This document shows positions 44,246 to 52,298 of a stretch of DNA of 64,000 nucleotides, piece after piece; the stretch's first letter is position 1; the number at the start of each line of letters is the position of its first letter. The notes under the pieces were generated by a model that had not been told where the DNA came from, made no database searches, and saw only the letters and a list, made by a program, of their open reading frames with translations. Made by a program: the position numbers and the translations under genes. This DNA is from Oryzicola mucosus (GTDB lineage: Bacteria > Pseudomonadota > Alphaproteobacteria > Rhizobiales > Rhizobiaceae), in assembly GCF_014534685.1 (NCBI RefSeq), contig NZ_JACVVX010000003.1, forward strand, positions 1 to 64,000. The letters run 5' to 3'.

Positions 44246-45244
44246 TCAGGCTGGAGTCTGGGCGACCTTGACGAATTCGGCGATCAGCGGCGACTTTTCG
44301 CTCCACTGGCTGACGATCGGCGCCACCTTTTCACGCATTGAGGTCAAGTCCTCGAGGCCGTGGATTTCCACGCCCTTGGCCTTGAGGTCTTCACGGCCGG
44401 TGAGGTCCTGGTTCTTGGTGTAGTCCATCGTAGGCTGAATGCAGTTCTTGCCAGCCTGCTTCATCGCCTGCTGGATTTCGGCGGGCACGCCGTCGAAGAA
44501 CGCTTTGTTGGCGCAGATGATCGTGTGCCAGGGGTAATGCCCCGTCAGCGTCAGCTTCTTGCCGACTTCCCACAGGTTTTCGCCGACGATCGACGAGACG
44601 TTGATTTCCACCGCGTCGAGGACGCCGGTCTCCATCGCGCCATAGACTTCGCCATAAGGCAGGCCAACCGGTGAGGTGCCGACCGTTTCCCAAATCTCTT
44701 TGTGCAGGGGCACCGGAACGATGCGGGTTTTCAGGCCGGCGAAGTCGGCGACCGTGCGGACGTCGCGTTTGGTCGACAGGAAATGCCGCTGGCCGATGTC
44801 GACCGTTGTAAGGCCGACGATGCCGGCAGGCTCAAGATCGTCAAGCAGCTTCTGCCCGACTTCACTCGTCGCCATCTTGGTCATGTGGTCGTAGTCCCGG
44901 ATCAGGAATGGCAACTGATAGGCATTGAGTGAGTCACGGCCGGTCACCAATGGGAACAGAACGCCGCTGGCAAGCGCAAGCTGGATGGTGCCGGAAATAG
45001 CCGACTCCAGGTTCTGCTTGTCGTCGCCGAGCTGCCTGTTGGAGAAGATCTGGACGTCCGTTGCGCCAGGCAAAAGTGCCTCAAGCGCCTTCTTGAACTC
45101 CACAGCCGCAATGTGGCCGGGGTGAACCTCGGCTGTGGCATGTGCAAGGATCATTTTGATGGGGGCGGCACGCGCGATGCTCGGCATTGCGAGTGTGGCT
45201 GCCACTGCGCCAGACATGGCAAGAACTTGGCGGCGGGTATGCAT
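44246..45244 (-). CDS. TRAP transporter substrate-binding protein (DctP)
   Basis: A 332-residue periplasmic protein. A twin-arginine-like signal (MHTRRQVLAMSGAVAATLA) ends near ARAAP. VEFKKALEAL, IFSNRQLGDDKQNLESAISG and the YGEVYGAMETGVLDAVEIN motif are standard; the Arg in GLKTRIVPVP is the usual carboxylate-binding residue, so the ligand is probably an organic acid. GGAGGAG precedes ATG 45244. It is the first gene of the minus-strand operon. Confidence 0.92.
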   Translation of the reverse strand: MHTRRQVLAMSGAVAATLAMPSIARAAPIKMILAHATAEVHPGHIAAVEFKKALEALLPGATDVQIFSNRQLGDDKQNLESAISGTIQLALASGVLFPLVTGRDSLNAYQLPFLIRDYDHMTKMATSEVGQKLLDDLEPAGIVGLTTVDIGQRHFLSTKRDVRTVADFAGLKTRIVPVPLHKEIWETVGTSPVGLPYGEVYGAMETGVLDAVEINVSSIVGENLWEVGKKLTLTGHYPWHTIICANKAFFDGVPAEIQQAMKQAGKNCIQPTMDYTKNQDLTGREDLKAKGVEIHGLEDLTSMREKVAPIVSQWSEKSPLIAEFVKVAQTPA

Positions 45245-45309
45245 TAACGACTCCTCCGTTTCGTAGTGCAGAACGCTGTTCCTATGAATAGCGCATGGCG
45301 ATTTATTTT

Positions 45310-45367
45310 TGTCAAGCGCTCGGCTGATCCTCCTGCAATACATTTCTTGCAGGAGGAGCGCTTGACA
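45310..45367. promoter_or_regulatory. 58-bp palindrome with two outward TTGACA boxes
   Basis: TGTCAAGCGCT (45310-45320) pairs with AGCGCTTGACA (45357-45367), and TCCTCCTGCAA (45328-45338) pairs with TTGCAGGAGGA (45347-45357). Each pair is a perfect 11-bp match. The outer arms each hold a consensus TTGACA -35 box pointing outwards, towards the TRAP operon and the cupin gene. Likely a shared operator for the nearby IclR regulator. Confidence 0.75.
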
Positions 45368-45455
45368 TCCCAATACCGATTGATGTTCAACAACGGTGAT
45401 GTCGTTCTGTAGAAAGGAACGATTACAACATTTTTGTCATGCGCGGAGGACAAGC

Positions 45456-46358
45456 ATGTACGACAAGAGCGATCCGAGAGCCACGCTGGCAGCAGCCTCG
45501 AAATCCACGGCGAGTACATTCGCAGGGGCGGACTTCGGCCTGTTTTACGAAATGCAGCCTCAGCTTTCTAAGTCGGGTGAAAGAACTTGGCTCACGCGCG
45601 GACAGAATTTTCTCGTCGCCTATACTGACGCGGAAGCCGGCGCGGTTCTCGAGCGCGTGGGGCAGGTCGATGAGTATGTCCTTCTCGTTCCCGATCGGGA
45701 GACACCGGTAACGGTCAGCGCCAACGGCCAGACGGAGACTGTCGAGGGATACACTCTCGTGATCGTCCCCCCGGGAGATAGCAGCATCAACGTCGAGCAA
45801 GGCGGCCGTGTCGTGCGCATTTTCTCCACCGCCTCCGCCGACCTTTGTGCGCTATGCTCGAACGTCGAATCCTACGCTGAGGCGCATCCGAACATTCCAC
45901 CGTTCCAGGCCTGGCCCGAACCCGTTGGCGGCTACAAAATCCGTGCCTATAGCCTCGACGTGCCGCCGGAACCTGGGCGCTTTGGTCGCATTTTCCGCTG
46001 CACCACTCTGATGGTGAACTTCCTTGATCCCCAGATGGGACCGCGCGACACCACCAAGCTTTCGCCACATCACCATGATGATTTCGAGCAGGGCTCGCTG
46101 TCGCTCGACGGCTCCTTCACCCATCATCTCCGCTGGCCGTGGACGACAGATCTGAGCGTCTGGCGCGAGGACGAGCATGCGCTGTGCGGCTCGCCGTCGC
46201 TCACAGTCATTCCGCCGCCCGCTATCCACACGTCGCGCGGCATGGATGCTGGGCTCAACCAGTTGGTCGATATTTTCTCGCCGCCGCGCATGGATTTCTC
46301 AAAGCAGCCGAATTGGGTGCTAAATGCAGCGGATTACCCTATACCGAATCAAAACTAG
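45456..46358 (+). CDS. Cupin-like protein of unknown function
   Basis: A 300-residue protein with beta-rich character and a metal-like cluster SPHHHDDFEQGSLSLDG (about residue 205), followed by FTHHLRWPW, as in cupins. An earlier segment (EYVLLVPDRETPVTV, then LVIVPPGDSSINV) looks like a first barrel, so it may be bicupin. GGAGG precedes ATG 45456. It is divergent from the TRAP operon across the palindrome and 51 bases before the IclR gene. A role in the same catabolic pathway is inferred from position only. Confidence 0.7.
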   Translation: MYDKSDPRATLAAASKSTASTFAGADFGLFYEMQPQLSKSGERTWLTRGQNFLVAYTDAEAGAVLERVGQVDEYVLLVPDRETPVTVSANGQTETVEGYTLVIVPPGDSSINVEQGGRVVRIFSTASADLCALCSNVESYAEAHPNIPPFQAWPEPVGGYKIRAYSLDVPPEPGRFGRIFRCTTLMVNFLDPQMGPRDTTKLSPHHHDDFEQGSLSLDGSFTHHLRWPWTTDLSVWREDEHALCGSPSLTVIPPPAIHTSRGMDAGLNQLVDIFSPPRMDFSKQPNWVLNAADYPIPNQN

Positions 46359-46409
46359 TCTTTGGCTTCGCGATACGGTCAACACACAGGGCATCGCAAG
46401 CTTTGAACA

Positions 46410-47222
46410 GTGGGTAAACGATCTGTGGACGATAAGTCGAAAGGGACCAGTATCCAGGCGGTCGAGTTCGCGCTGAATATTTTGGAATATATTGCGCAGC
46501 ATCAGGCCTCCGTCGGCATTTCGGAACTATCGCGCGTGTTCGGCACGACGAAGAGCCGTATCCATCGACATATTCAGACACTGGTTAGCGCTGGTTATCT
46601 GGTTCGAAACGAAGACACTGAGCGCTACAATGTCAGCGCCCGGCTGATGGCGCTGGGGCAGGCGGTCAGCGAGAGTTTCGAATTGGCCTCCGCCGCCCGC
46701 CATACCGCGCGCGAACTGCGCGACAGCCTCGGTCATGCCGTGGCGATAAGCCAGCCCGAGCGCGAAGGCATGCGCATTCTCTTGCTGATGCCGAGCCGTT
46801 CCAACATCGAAATTGCGGTCAAGCCGGGTTCCATCCTGCAGTACCATTCCAGCGCGCAAGGGAAGGTCACCCTGGCCTTCGGCGACCAGATGCTTTTGCC
46901 GCAACTGACCTCGGCGGGTCTTGAAATGAGTACTCCCTACACAATCACCGACCCAGAACAGATGCGCGATGAAATCGAGATCACCCGCAAACGCCGCTGG
47001 GCCGTGGCGCCGAATGAAGCGATGGTCGGGCTGAACGCGCTTGCCGCGCCTATCTTCGACGCGCTGGGCGGTTATGTCGGCGCGATCGCCCTGACTGACT
47101 CGGTACAATTTATCGCCAGCACACCGTCGAATGAGCAGGTCCGCCAACTGCTGTCGGCTGCGGAAAAAATATCCGCGAATCTTGGCTATCGGGCCCAGCA
47201 GAGCCGGTCCGCCGCGGTGTGA
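46410..47222 (+). CDS. IclR-family transcriptional regulator
   Basis: A 270-residue regulator: N-terminal winged helix VGISELSRVFGTTKSRIHRH and a C-terminal GAF-like effector domain with SSAQGKVTLAFG and NALAAPIFDALGGYVGAI. GTG 46410 was chosen; GTG 46425 is another option. Its place next to the cupin gene and TRAP operon marks it as the likely regulator acting at the palindrome. Confidence 0.85.
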   Translation: MGKRSVDDKSKGTSIQAVEFALNILEYIAQHQASVGISELSRVFGTTKSRIHRHIQTLVSAGYLVRNEDTERYNVSARLMALGQAVSESFELASAARHTARELRDSLGHAVAISQPEREGMRILLLMPSRSNIEIAVKPGSILQYHSSAQGKVTLAFGDQMLLPQLTSAGLEMSTPYTITDPEQMRDEIEITRKRRWAVAPNEAMVGLNALAAPIFDALGGYVGAIALTDSVQFIASTPSNEQVRQLLSAAEKISANLGYRAQQSRSAAV

Positions 47223-47357
47223 ATCAGCCCACCATCATCTTGGCCAAAGGTAGTTTTGATTGAATTGAGGCATAGATCTTTACTGGTAATCATTACATAT
47301 TTTCTCGAAATTTTTTGAACCTACGTCATTTTTAATAGGTTCTAAGAAAGAAAAACA

Positions 47358-47382
47358 GGAACGACCGGTTGTTTTGGCAGTT
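47358..47382 (+). promoter_or_regulatory. EcfG-type general stress promoter of the catalase gene
   Basis: GGAAC at 47358-47362, 16 bases, then AGTT at 47379-47382. This fits the general-stress consensus except for the first -10 base. It lies about 40 bases before the Mn-catalase ATG and matches the promoter at 248-272 through GGCAGTTGTC. Confidence 0.62.
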
Positions 47383-47421
47383 GTCGCTGAGAACATCCCC
47401 TAACATGATGGAACCGGTCAT

Positions 47422-48348
47422 ATGTTTTTACGTGTCGATAAGCTGCAGATAGAGCTGCCAGCTCCTTTGAGAGCAGACCCCAATGCCGGCGCGGCCCTCC
47501 AGGAACTGCTGGGCGGAAAATACGGCGAAATGTCCACGCTCAACAACTATTTGTTTCAGAGCTTCAACTTTCGCAGCAAGTCGAAGCTGAAGCCGTTTTA
47601 CAGCCTGGTTGCTGCCATCACAGCTGAAGAACTCGGCCATGTCGAACTGGTCAGCAACGGTGTTGCGATGCTGAACAACGGTCCAGACCTCGTCGGAGCT
47701 GACGAAGAGGACGGTGGCGACATTTCCGGAGCACCCTATGAGGCGATGAAGGACATTCGGCTTGCCGGCGCCTTCTCATCCAATGCCGGCGGCGCCATGC
47801 CTATGAACAGCAATGGCGCGTCTTGGAACATGGATTTCGTGACCACGACGGGCAACGTCATCGTCGATCTCCTCCACAATTTCCACCTCGAATGCGGTGC
47901 GCGGCTGCACAAGCTGCGTGTCTACGAGACCTTGACGGATCCGACCGGTCGGGAGGTTTGCGGTTATCTCTTGGTGCGCGGTTCGGTTCACGCCCATGCC
48001 TACGCTCTGGCGATCAAGAACCTGACGGGCGTGGAGATCGAGAAGATGCTGCCTACGCCGAACATTCCGCTTGGAAACATTCCCGAGTGTCAGAAATATC
48101 TCGACGAGGGCTCGCATCGTCGGCTCTACACCTTCAGCCCCGATGACTACAAAGACATCGCCGGAATCTGGGGACAGGGCGAGATGGCTCTGCCGGATGA
48201 TCCGGCCGGCGAACTCGAGGTGATTGAAGGTATGCCTGACGGCGGCAAGATTCAGCAGCTGACCGGTGTTCCCTCGGCATTCACGCCGGATTACGCGCCT
48301 GAAGAGATGATGGAAATCGCTGCGAAACTGTATAAAGCATCTCGCTGA
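47422..48348 (+). CDS. Manganese catalase
   Basis: A 308-residue di-manganese catalase of the ferritin-like fold; splits hydrogen peroxide. Metal ligands are visible: Glu36 (KYGEMSTL), Glu69/Glu70 with His73 (AEELGHVE), Glu157 (FHLECGARL) and His190 (GSVHAHAYA). The C-terminal part (PLGNIPECQKYLDEG onward) is usual for the family. A gap of 199 bases upstream is AT-rich and carries an EcfG-type promoter. A Rho-independent terminator follows. Confidence 0.92.
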   Translation: MFLRVDKLQIELPAPLRADPNAGAALQELLGGKYGEMSTLNNYLFQSFNFRSKSKLKPFYSLVAAITAEELGHVELVSNGVAMLNNGPDLVGADEEDGGDISGAPYEAMKDIRLAGAFSSNAGGAMPMNSNGASWNMDFVTTTGNVIVDLLHNFHLECGARLHKLRVYETLTDPTGREVCGYLLVRGSVHAHAYALAIKNLTGVEIEKMLPTPNIPLGNIPECQKYLDEGSHRRLYTFSPDDYKDIAGIWGQGEMALPDDPAGELEVIEGMPDGGKIQQLTGVPSAFTPDYAPEEMMEIAAKLYKASR

Positions 48349-48372
48349 CAGCGGTCGGCGTAAGTGATAAGT

Positions 48373-48400
48373 GGGTCAGGCAATCGCCTGGCCCTTTTTT
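48373..48400 (+). terminator. Rho-independent terminator after Mn-catalase
   Basis: GGGTCAGGC (48373-48381) pairs with GCCTGGCCC (48386-48394) with one G-U pair, a four-base loop and a following run of six T. Confidence 0.88.
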
Positions 48401-48565
48401 CTGCCTCCCTAAGCTATTTCCGCGGCCTCGGCGTGACCATCTGTGATACGGCTCACCCCTACTTTATTCCATCGGCGTCAAATAAGGACGTGAACACGCT
48501 CCTGACATTGTTCGCGTCCAGTCGTCTGCAACAACAGCCTACCGGCACCAAGAGGAAATTTCAGA

Positions 48566-49600
48566 TTGACGACCGCTACCCCCGCTTTCAAAGCACAGTC
48601 TGGCAATGCGGAGAAAGCATGGCTGAAAATCCTCGCCAGGTATCGCCAGCCGCGGAAAGGCCGTAGCCTCTTCGAACTGGCTGTGACCGCTATACCGTTC
48701 GTGGTGTTCTGGATATCGGCCTGGGCCGCTGTGCACTATGGATACTGGATCGGCCTGCTTCTGGTCATCCCGGCTGCCGGCTTTCTTCTTCGCCTGTTCA
48801 TCATCCAGCACGATTGCGGGCATGGCTCGTTTTTCGGACACCGCCGGTTCGATGACTGGACGGGCCGAGCGATCGGCATTCTGACGCTCACCCCCTATGA
48901 CTACTGGCGGCGCGCCCATGCCGAGCATCATGCCTCTGCCGGTAATCTCGACGAGCGGGGCGTCGGCGACATCACCACATTGACCATCCTCGAATACCGA
49001 GCGCTGTCGCGTTTGGGGCGGATGGGATATCGACTTTATCGGCATCCTCTCGTCATGTTCGGCATCGGTCCGGCATGGCTGTTCCTGTTCAAACAGCGGC
49101 TTCCGTTCGGCATGATGCGATCGGGCGCGCTGCCGTGGGTTTCGACAATGGCGACAAATGCCGCTGTCGCACTGGTTGCCGGCCTGCTCATCTGGTCGAT
49201 CGGACTGCTGCCGTTTCTTACAGTTCACCTTCCGATCCTGCTTTTGGCTGGCGCGGCTGGCGTCTGGCTGTTTTATGTCCAGCATCAGTTTGAGGAAACG
49301 CATTGGTCAAAGCCACCGGAATGGCAGTTCGCTCACGCGGCCGTCCATGGTGCCTCACATTACGATCTTCCACCGGTTCTTCGCTGGATAACGGGCAACA
49401 TCGGCATCCATCACGTCCATCACCTTGCCAGCAAGGTGCCATTTTACCGGCTTCCGGAGGTTCTCAACGACTATCCGGAACTGGGCGAGATGGGGCGCAT
49501 CACGATTATGGAGAGCCTGCGCTGCGTGAAGCTCGTCCTCTGGGACGAGACCGACCAGAAACTCGTGTCTTTTAAGGAAGCGCGAGGGCTCGCCGCGTAA
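48566..49600 (+). CDS. Fatty acid desaturase
   Basis: A 344-residue membrane desaturase. The three histidine boxes are H82DCGH86, H118AEHH122 and H282HVHH286, with hydrophobic segments at about 40-80 and 190-240. It introduces a double bond into membrane lipid acyl chains using a di-iron site. The start is TTG 48566, with AGAGGAAA about eight bases upstream; an ATG in the following codons is absent. The 217 bases upstream hold the catalase terminator and otherwise nothing recognised. Confidence 0.9.
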   Translation: MTTATPAFKAQSGNAEKAWLKILARYRQPRKGRSLFELAVTAIPFVVFWISAWAAVHYGYWIGLLLVIPAAGFLLRLFIIQHDCGHGSFFGHRRFDDWTGRAIGILTLTPYDYWRRAHAEHHASAGNLDERGVGDITTLTILEYRALSRLGRMGYRLYRHPLVMFGIGPAWLFLFKQRLPFGMMRSGALPWVSTMATNAAVALVAGLLIWSIGLLPFLTVHLPILLLAGAAGVWLFYVQHQFEETHWSKPPEWQFAHAAVHGASHYDLPPVLRWITGNIGIHHVHHLASKVPFYRLPEVLNDYPELGEMGRITIMESLRCVKLVLWDETDQKLVSFKEARGLAA

Positions 49601-49671
49601 GGTCGAACCAAGGCTGCGAACGAGGGCGTATTGTCTGCTCAGCGTCGAGGAATAGCTGCCGTAGCACGATG

Positions 49672-49779
49672 TCAGAAAGAAAACCGCCACCACGCCAGCG
49701 CAACGATAATAATCACAGCGATCACGGCGGCGACCGCGATCTTAAGTTCCATCCGCTTACGAGGGTGTCTGTCGGTCAT
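49672..49779 (-). CDS. Possible 35-residue membrane peptide
   Basis: From ATG 49779 the frame gives MTDRHPRKRMELKIAVAAV and then a strongly hydrophobic stretch ending ALAWWRFSF. A basic head followed by one 18-residue helix and an aromatic end is a plausible single-pass membrane peptide. No clear Shine-Dalgarno is seen, and the hydrophilic frame continues upstream (NGVDNLKANANR), so the real start may be earlier. Confidence 0.45.
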   Translation of the reverse strand: MTDRHPRKRMELKIAVAAVIAVIIIVALAWWRFSF

Positions 49780-49978
49780 CCGATTAGCATTCGCTTTTAG
49801 ATTGTCGACGCCGTTCTGGCGGTCGTTCTCATTTGTTGCTGCGTTGCAGCATAAAATCACATAGGCATGACATAATCCATCCGCAAACCCGCGGACGCTC
49901 AAACCATTGTGAAGTCGGCTGTGATGCAGAGCAAGCTGAGGATCACCAGTTCTGTCGCTTGACGACATCTCCTAAAAT

Positions 49979-49992
49979 GGAATAAATATTTC
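49979..49992. promoter_or_regulatory. Possible IolR-type operator
   Basis: GGAATAAATATTTC resembles the GGAA-N6-TTCC site described for the rhizobial RpiR-type inositol regulator IolR, with one mismatch. It lies upstream of the dehydrogenase gene whose neighbour is an RpiR regulator. The motif is short and could be chance. Confidence 0.25.
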
Positions 49993-50112
49993 ACAATATG
50001 TCGCGCGTGGTTCGTTTATTCCGCATTTCCCGACGGAACCGTAGCGTGATGATAATAGCAACACAATCTCGGAGTCGACAGGGACCTGCCGCTCCATTGG
50101 AGGATAGTTAGA

Positions 50113-51105
50113 ATGACGGTTCGTTTCGGGTTGCTGGGCGCGGGACGCATCGGCAAGGTTCATGCGCGCGCGGTGGGTTCCAACCAAAAGGCAACGCTGG
50201 TGGCCGTGGCCGACGCCATGGAAGATGCCGCCAACGCGCTGGCCTCGTCCTATGGCGCTGAGGTCCGCACCATTGAGGCGATCGAGCGAGCATCCGATAT
50301 CGATGCTGTGGTTATATGCACCCCTACCGACACCCATGCCGACTTGATCGAGCGCTTTGCACGCGCGGGCAAGGCGATTTTCTGCGAAAAGCCGGTCGAT
50401 CTCGATGTCAAGCGGGCCGAGCAATGCCTTGAGGTGGTGAAGGACACCGGCGCGGTGCTGATGGTCGGCTTCAACCGTCGTTTCGATCCGCACTTCGCCG
50501 CCGTCCGCAAGGCAATCGACGACGGTGCCGTCGGCACGGTCGAGATGGTCAGCATCACCTCGCGCGACCCCGGCCCTCCACCAGTCGAGTACATTGCGCG
50601 CTCGGGCGGCATTTTCCGCGACATGACGATCCATGATTTCGACATGGCGCGCTTTCTGCTCGGCGAAGAGCCGGTCAAGGTGAGCGCTCATGCCTCGGTG
50701 TTGGTCGACAAGGCTATCGGCGCGGCCGGCGACTATGACAGCGTGACGGTTATCCTCGAAACTGCCTCGGGCAAGCAATGCGTCATCTCGAATTCGCGTC
50801 GGGCCACCTATGGCTATGATCAGCGCATCGAGGTTCTGGGCTCGGAAGGTATGGTCCAAGCCGAAAATCAGCGAGCGGTCTCCATCGAAATCGCCAATGC
50901 TCAAGGCTACACTCGTCCGCCTCTGCACGACTTCTTCATGACGCGCTACGTCGACGCGTTCGCAGCCGAACTCACCGCCTTCATCGAGGCTCGCGCGGCG
51001 GGTACGGTGCCATCGCCGAGCGGCGAGGACGGTCTTGCCGCTCTGAAGCTCGCCGATGCGGCGCTGCGTTCGGTCAAGGAAGGAAAAACCATTGTGATGG
51101 GCTGA
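50113..51105 (+). CDS. iolG: Inositol 2-dehydrogenase-like Gfo/Idh/MocA oxidoreductase
   Basis: A 330-residue NAD-dependent dehydrogenase: RFGLLGAGRIGKVHARAV, FCEKPVDLD (catalytic lysine), MVGFNRRFDPHF and MTIHDFDMARFLLGEE with the catalytic Asp/His pair. The sequence closely fits rhizobial myo-inositol 2-dehydrogenase (IolG/IdhA). TTGGAGGA lies a few bases before ATG 50113. The RpiR regulator follows directly. The remaining iol genes are not in the window, so a role on another inositol isomer is possible. Confidence 0.85.
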   Translation: MTVRFGLLGAGRIGKVHARAVGSNQKATLVAVADAMEDAANALASSYGAEVRTIEAIERASDIDAVVICTPTDTHADLIERFARAGKAIFCEKPVDLDVKRAEQCLEVVKDTGAVLMVGFNRRFDPHFAAVRKAIDDGAVGTVEMVSITSRDPGPPPVEYIARSGGIFRDMTIHDFDMARFLLGEEPVKVSAHASVLVDKAIGAAGDYDSVTVILETASGKQCVISNSRRATYGYDQRIEVLGSEGMVQAENQRAVSIEIANAQGYTRPPLHDFFMTRYVDAFAAELTAFIEARAAGTVPSPSGEDGLAALKLADAALRSVKEGKTIVMG

Positions 51106-51173
51106 CGCCATTGGCGATCAGCGGGGTGGATAGAAGTCGGCTGAATTTCGATGGTTCGAATGGCGGTATCTTC

Positions 51174-52022
51174 ATGAACAGCGACAATGGCGCAGCGATG
51201 GATCAAATCCACCCCCAGGATTTCGATCAGCTTCGAGCGCTTATTCTGGAGCGCCGGGAAACGTTGCCAAAGCGCATCGCACAAGTCGCCGCCTATGCGC
51301 TCGACAACCCCGATGCCGTCGCCTTCGGCACCGCCGCCAGCATCGCGGCCGAAGCCGGCGTGCAGCCTTCCACGCTTATCCGCTTTGCCCAGCAGCTTGG
51401 GTTCGATGGGTTTACCAGCCTGCAGGCGGTGTTTCGGGAACGAATCCGCGAGCGCAACGGCTCTTATGACGAGCGCCTTCGCGCCGTGCGGGCGCGCACC
51501 GAACAGGGTGCCGGCAACCGCGCGGTGCTCGAGGGATTTGTGGCCGCGGCCCAGACGTCGCTGAACGACATGCTGCGCGGTGTCGATGAGGCTCAGCTTG
51601 AAAAGGCGGTCTCCCTGCTCGCCGCCGCCGAGACGATCCATATCGTCGCACAGCGCCGCTCGTATGCGGTTGCCACCAGCATCGCCTATGCGTTGGGTAA
51701 GCTGAAGGTGCGCAGCCAGATCATCGAATCCGCCGCCGGCCTTCAGGCCGAGATGTTGGGTTTCGCGACCGAGCGGGATGTGGTGCTCGCGATCAGTTTC
51801 GCGCCCTACGCGCCGACGACGATGGAGTATTTGCGAATGGCAAGGGACCGTGGCGTGCCGGTTGTCGCGATCACCGACAGTGCGTTCTCCCCGCTTGCGC
51901 GAAACGCCCTGATTTGGTTCGAGGTGACCGAATCGGATTTTTCCGGGTTCCGGTCCCTGGCTGCAACCATGACATTGAGCATGGCATTGAGCGTGATGGT
52001 GGCGGAACGCCGAGGCGAATAA
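51174..52022 (+). CDS. RpiR/MurR-family transcriptional regulator
   Basis: About 282 residues: the N-terminal helix-turn-helix domain with AASIAAEAGVQPSTLIRFAQ and a C-terminal SIS sugar-isomerase domain (IHIVAQRRSYAVATSIAYAL, VVLAISFAPYAPTTMEYL, VVAITDS). The start is uncertain; ATG 51174 was chosen, with TTG 51111 and ATG 51198 possible. Located just after the inositol dehydrogenase, it resembles IolR-type regulators that sense phosphorylated inositol intermediates. Confidence 0.83.
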   Translation: MNSDNGAAMDQIHPQDFDQLRALILERRETLPKRIAQVAAYALDNPDAVAFGTAASIAAEAGVQPSTLIRFAQQLGFDGFTSLQAVFRERIRERNGSYDERLRAVRARTEQGAGNRAVLEGFVAAAQTSLNDMLRGVDEAQLEKAVSLLAAAETIHIVAQRRSYAVATSIAYALGKLKVRSQIIESAAGLQAEMLGFATERDVVLAISFAPYAPTTMEYLRMARDRGVPVVAITDSAFSPLARNALIWFEVTESDFSGFRSLAATMTLSMALSVMVAERRGE

Positions 52023-52057
52023 TCTCAGATCATATGTAGGCTCCTGAGACGTCTTCA

Positions 52058-52082
52058 GCAGAAAAAACGCCGTTGTTTCTGC
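52058..52082 (+). terminator. Weak hairpin after RpiR gene
   Basis: GCAGAAA (52058-52064) and TTTCTGC (52076-52082) form an inverted repeat, extended inwards with a mismatch (AAC/GTT). No T-run follows. It may end the iolG-rpiR message. Confidence 0.4.
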
Positions 52083-52298
52083 GGGTTCCCTCATGCATCG
52101 CAATAAAAACGTCGCGAGCTCATAAAATATAGTGACCTCCGGAAACCCGATGTGACCGCTCTTCCCGAAACATATCGCTATGTAGTGCGTTGCAGCATGG
52201 TGACGGTCCGGGCTCGATGCCCCTGTTTTGGGTGCGATTGACTGGTTCCGCCGCGCAGCAGGCAGCCATTGTGCTGTATCGGCAGGAGCATAGACCGA

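Larger units (their letters stand above)
49601..50112. other. 512-bp mostly non-coding region
   Basis: Apart from a possible 35-residue membrane peptide on the minus strand, I see no gene. The right part (49970-50112) is AT-rich and precedes the inositol dehydrogenase gene; it probably carries that promoter and a possible RpiR-type operator. Confidence 0.5.

Noticed and set aside
50113-52022. A complete inositol (iol) operon
   Set aside because: Only the dehydrogenase and regulator are present; iolB, C, D and E are not in this window.
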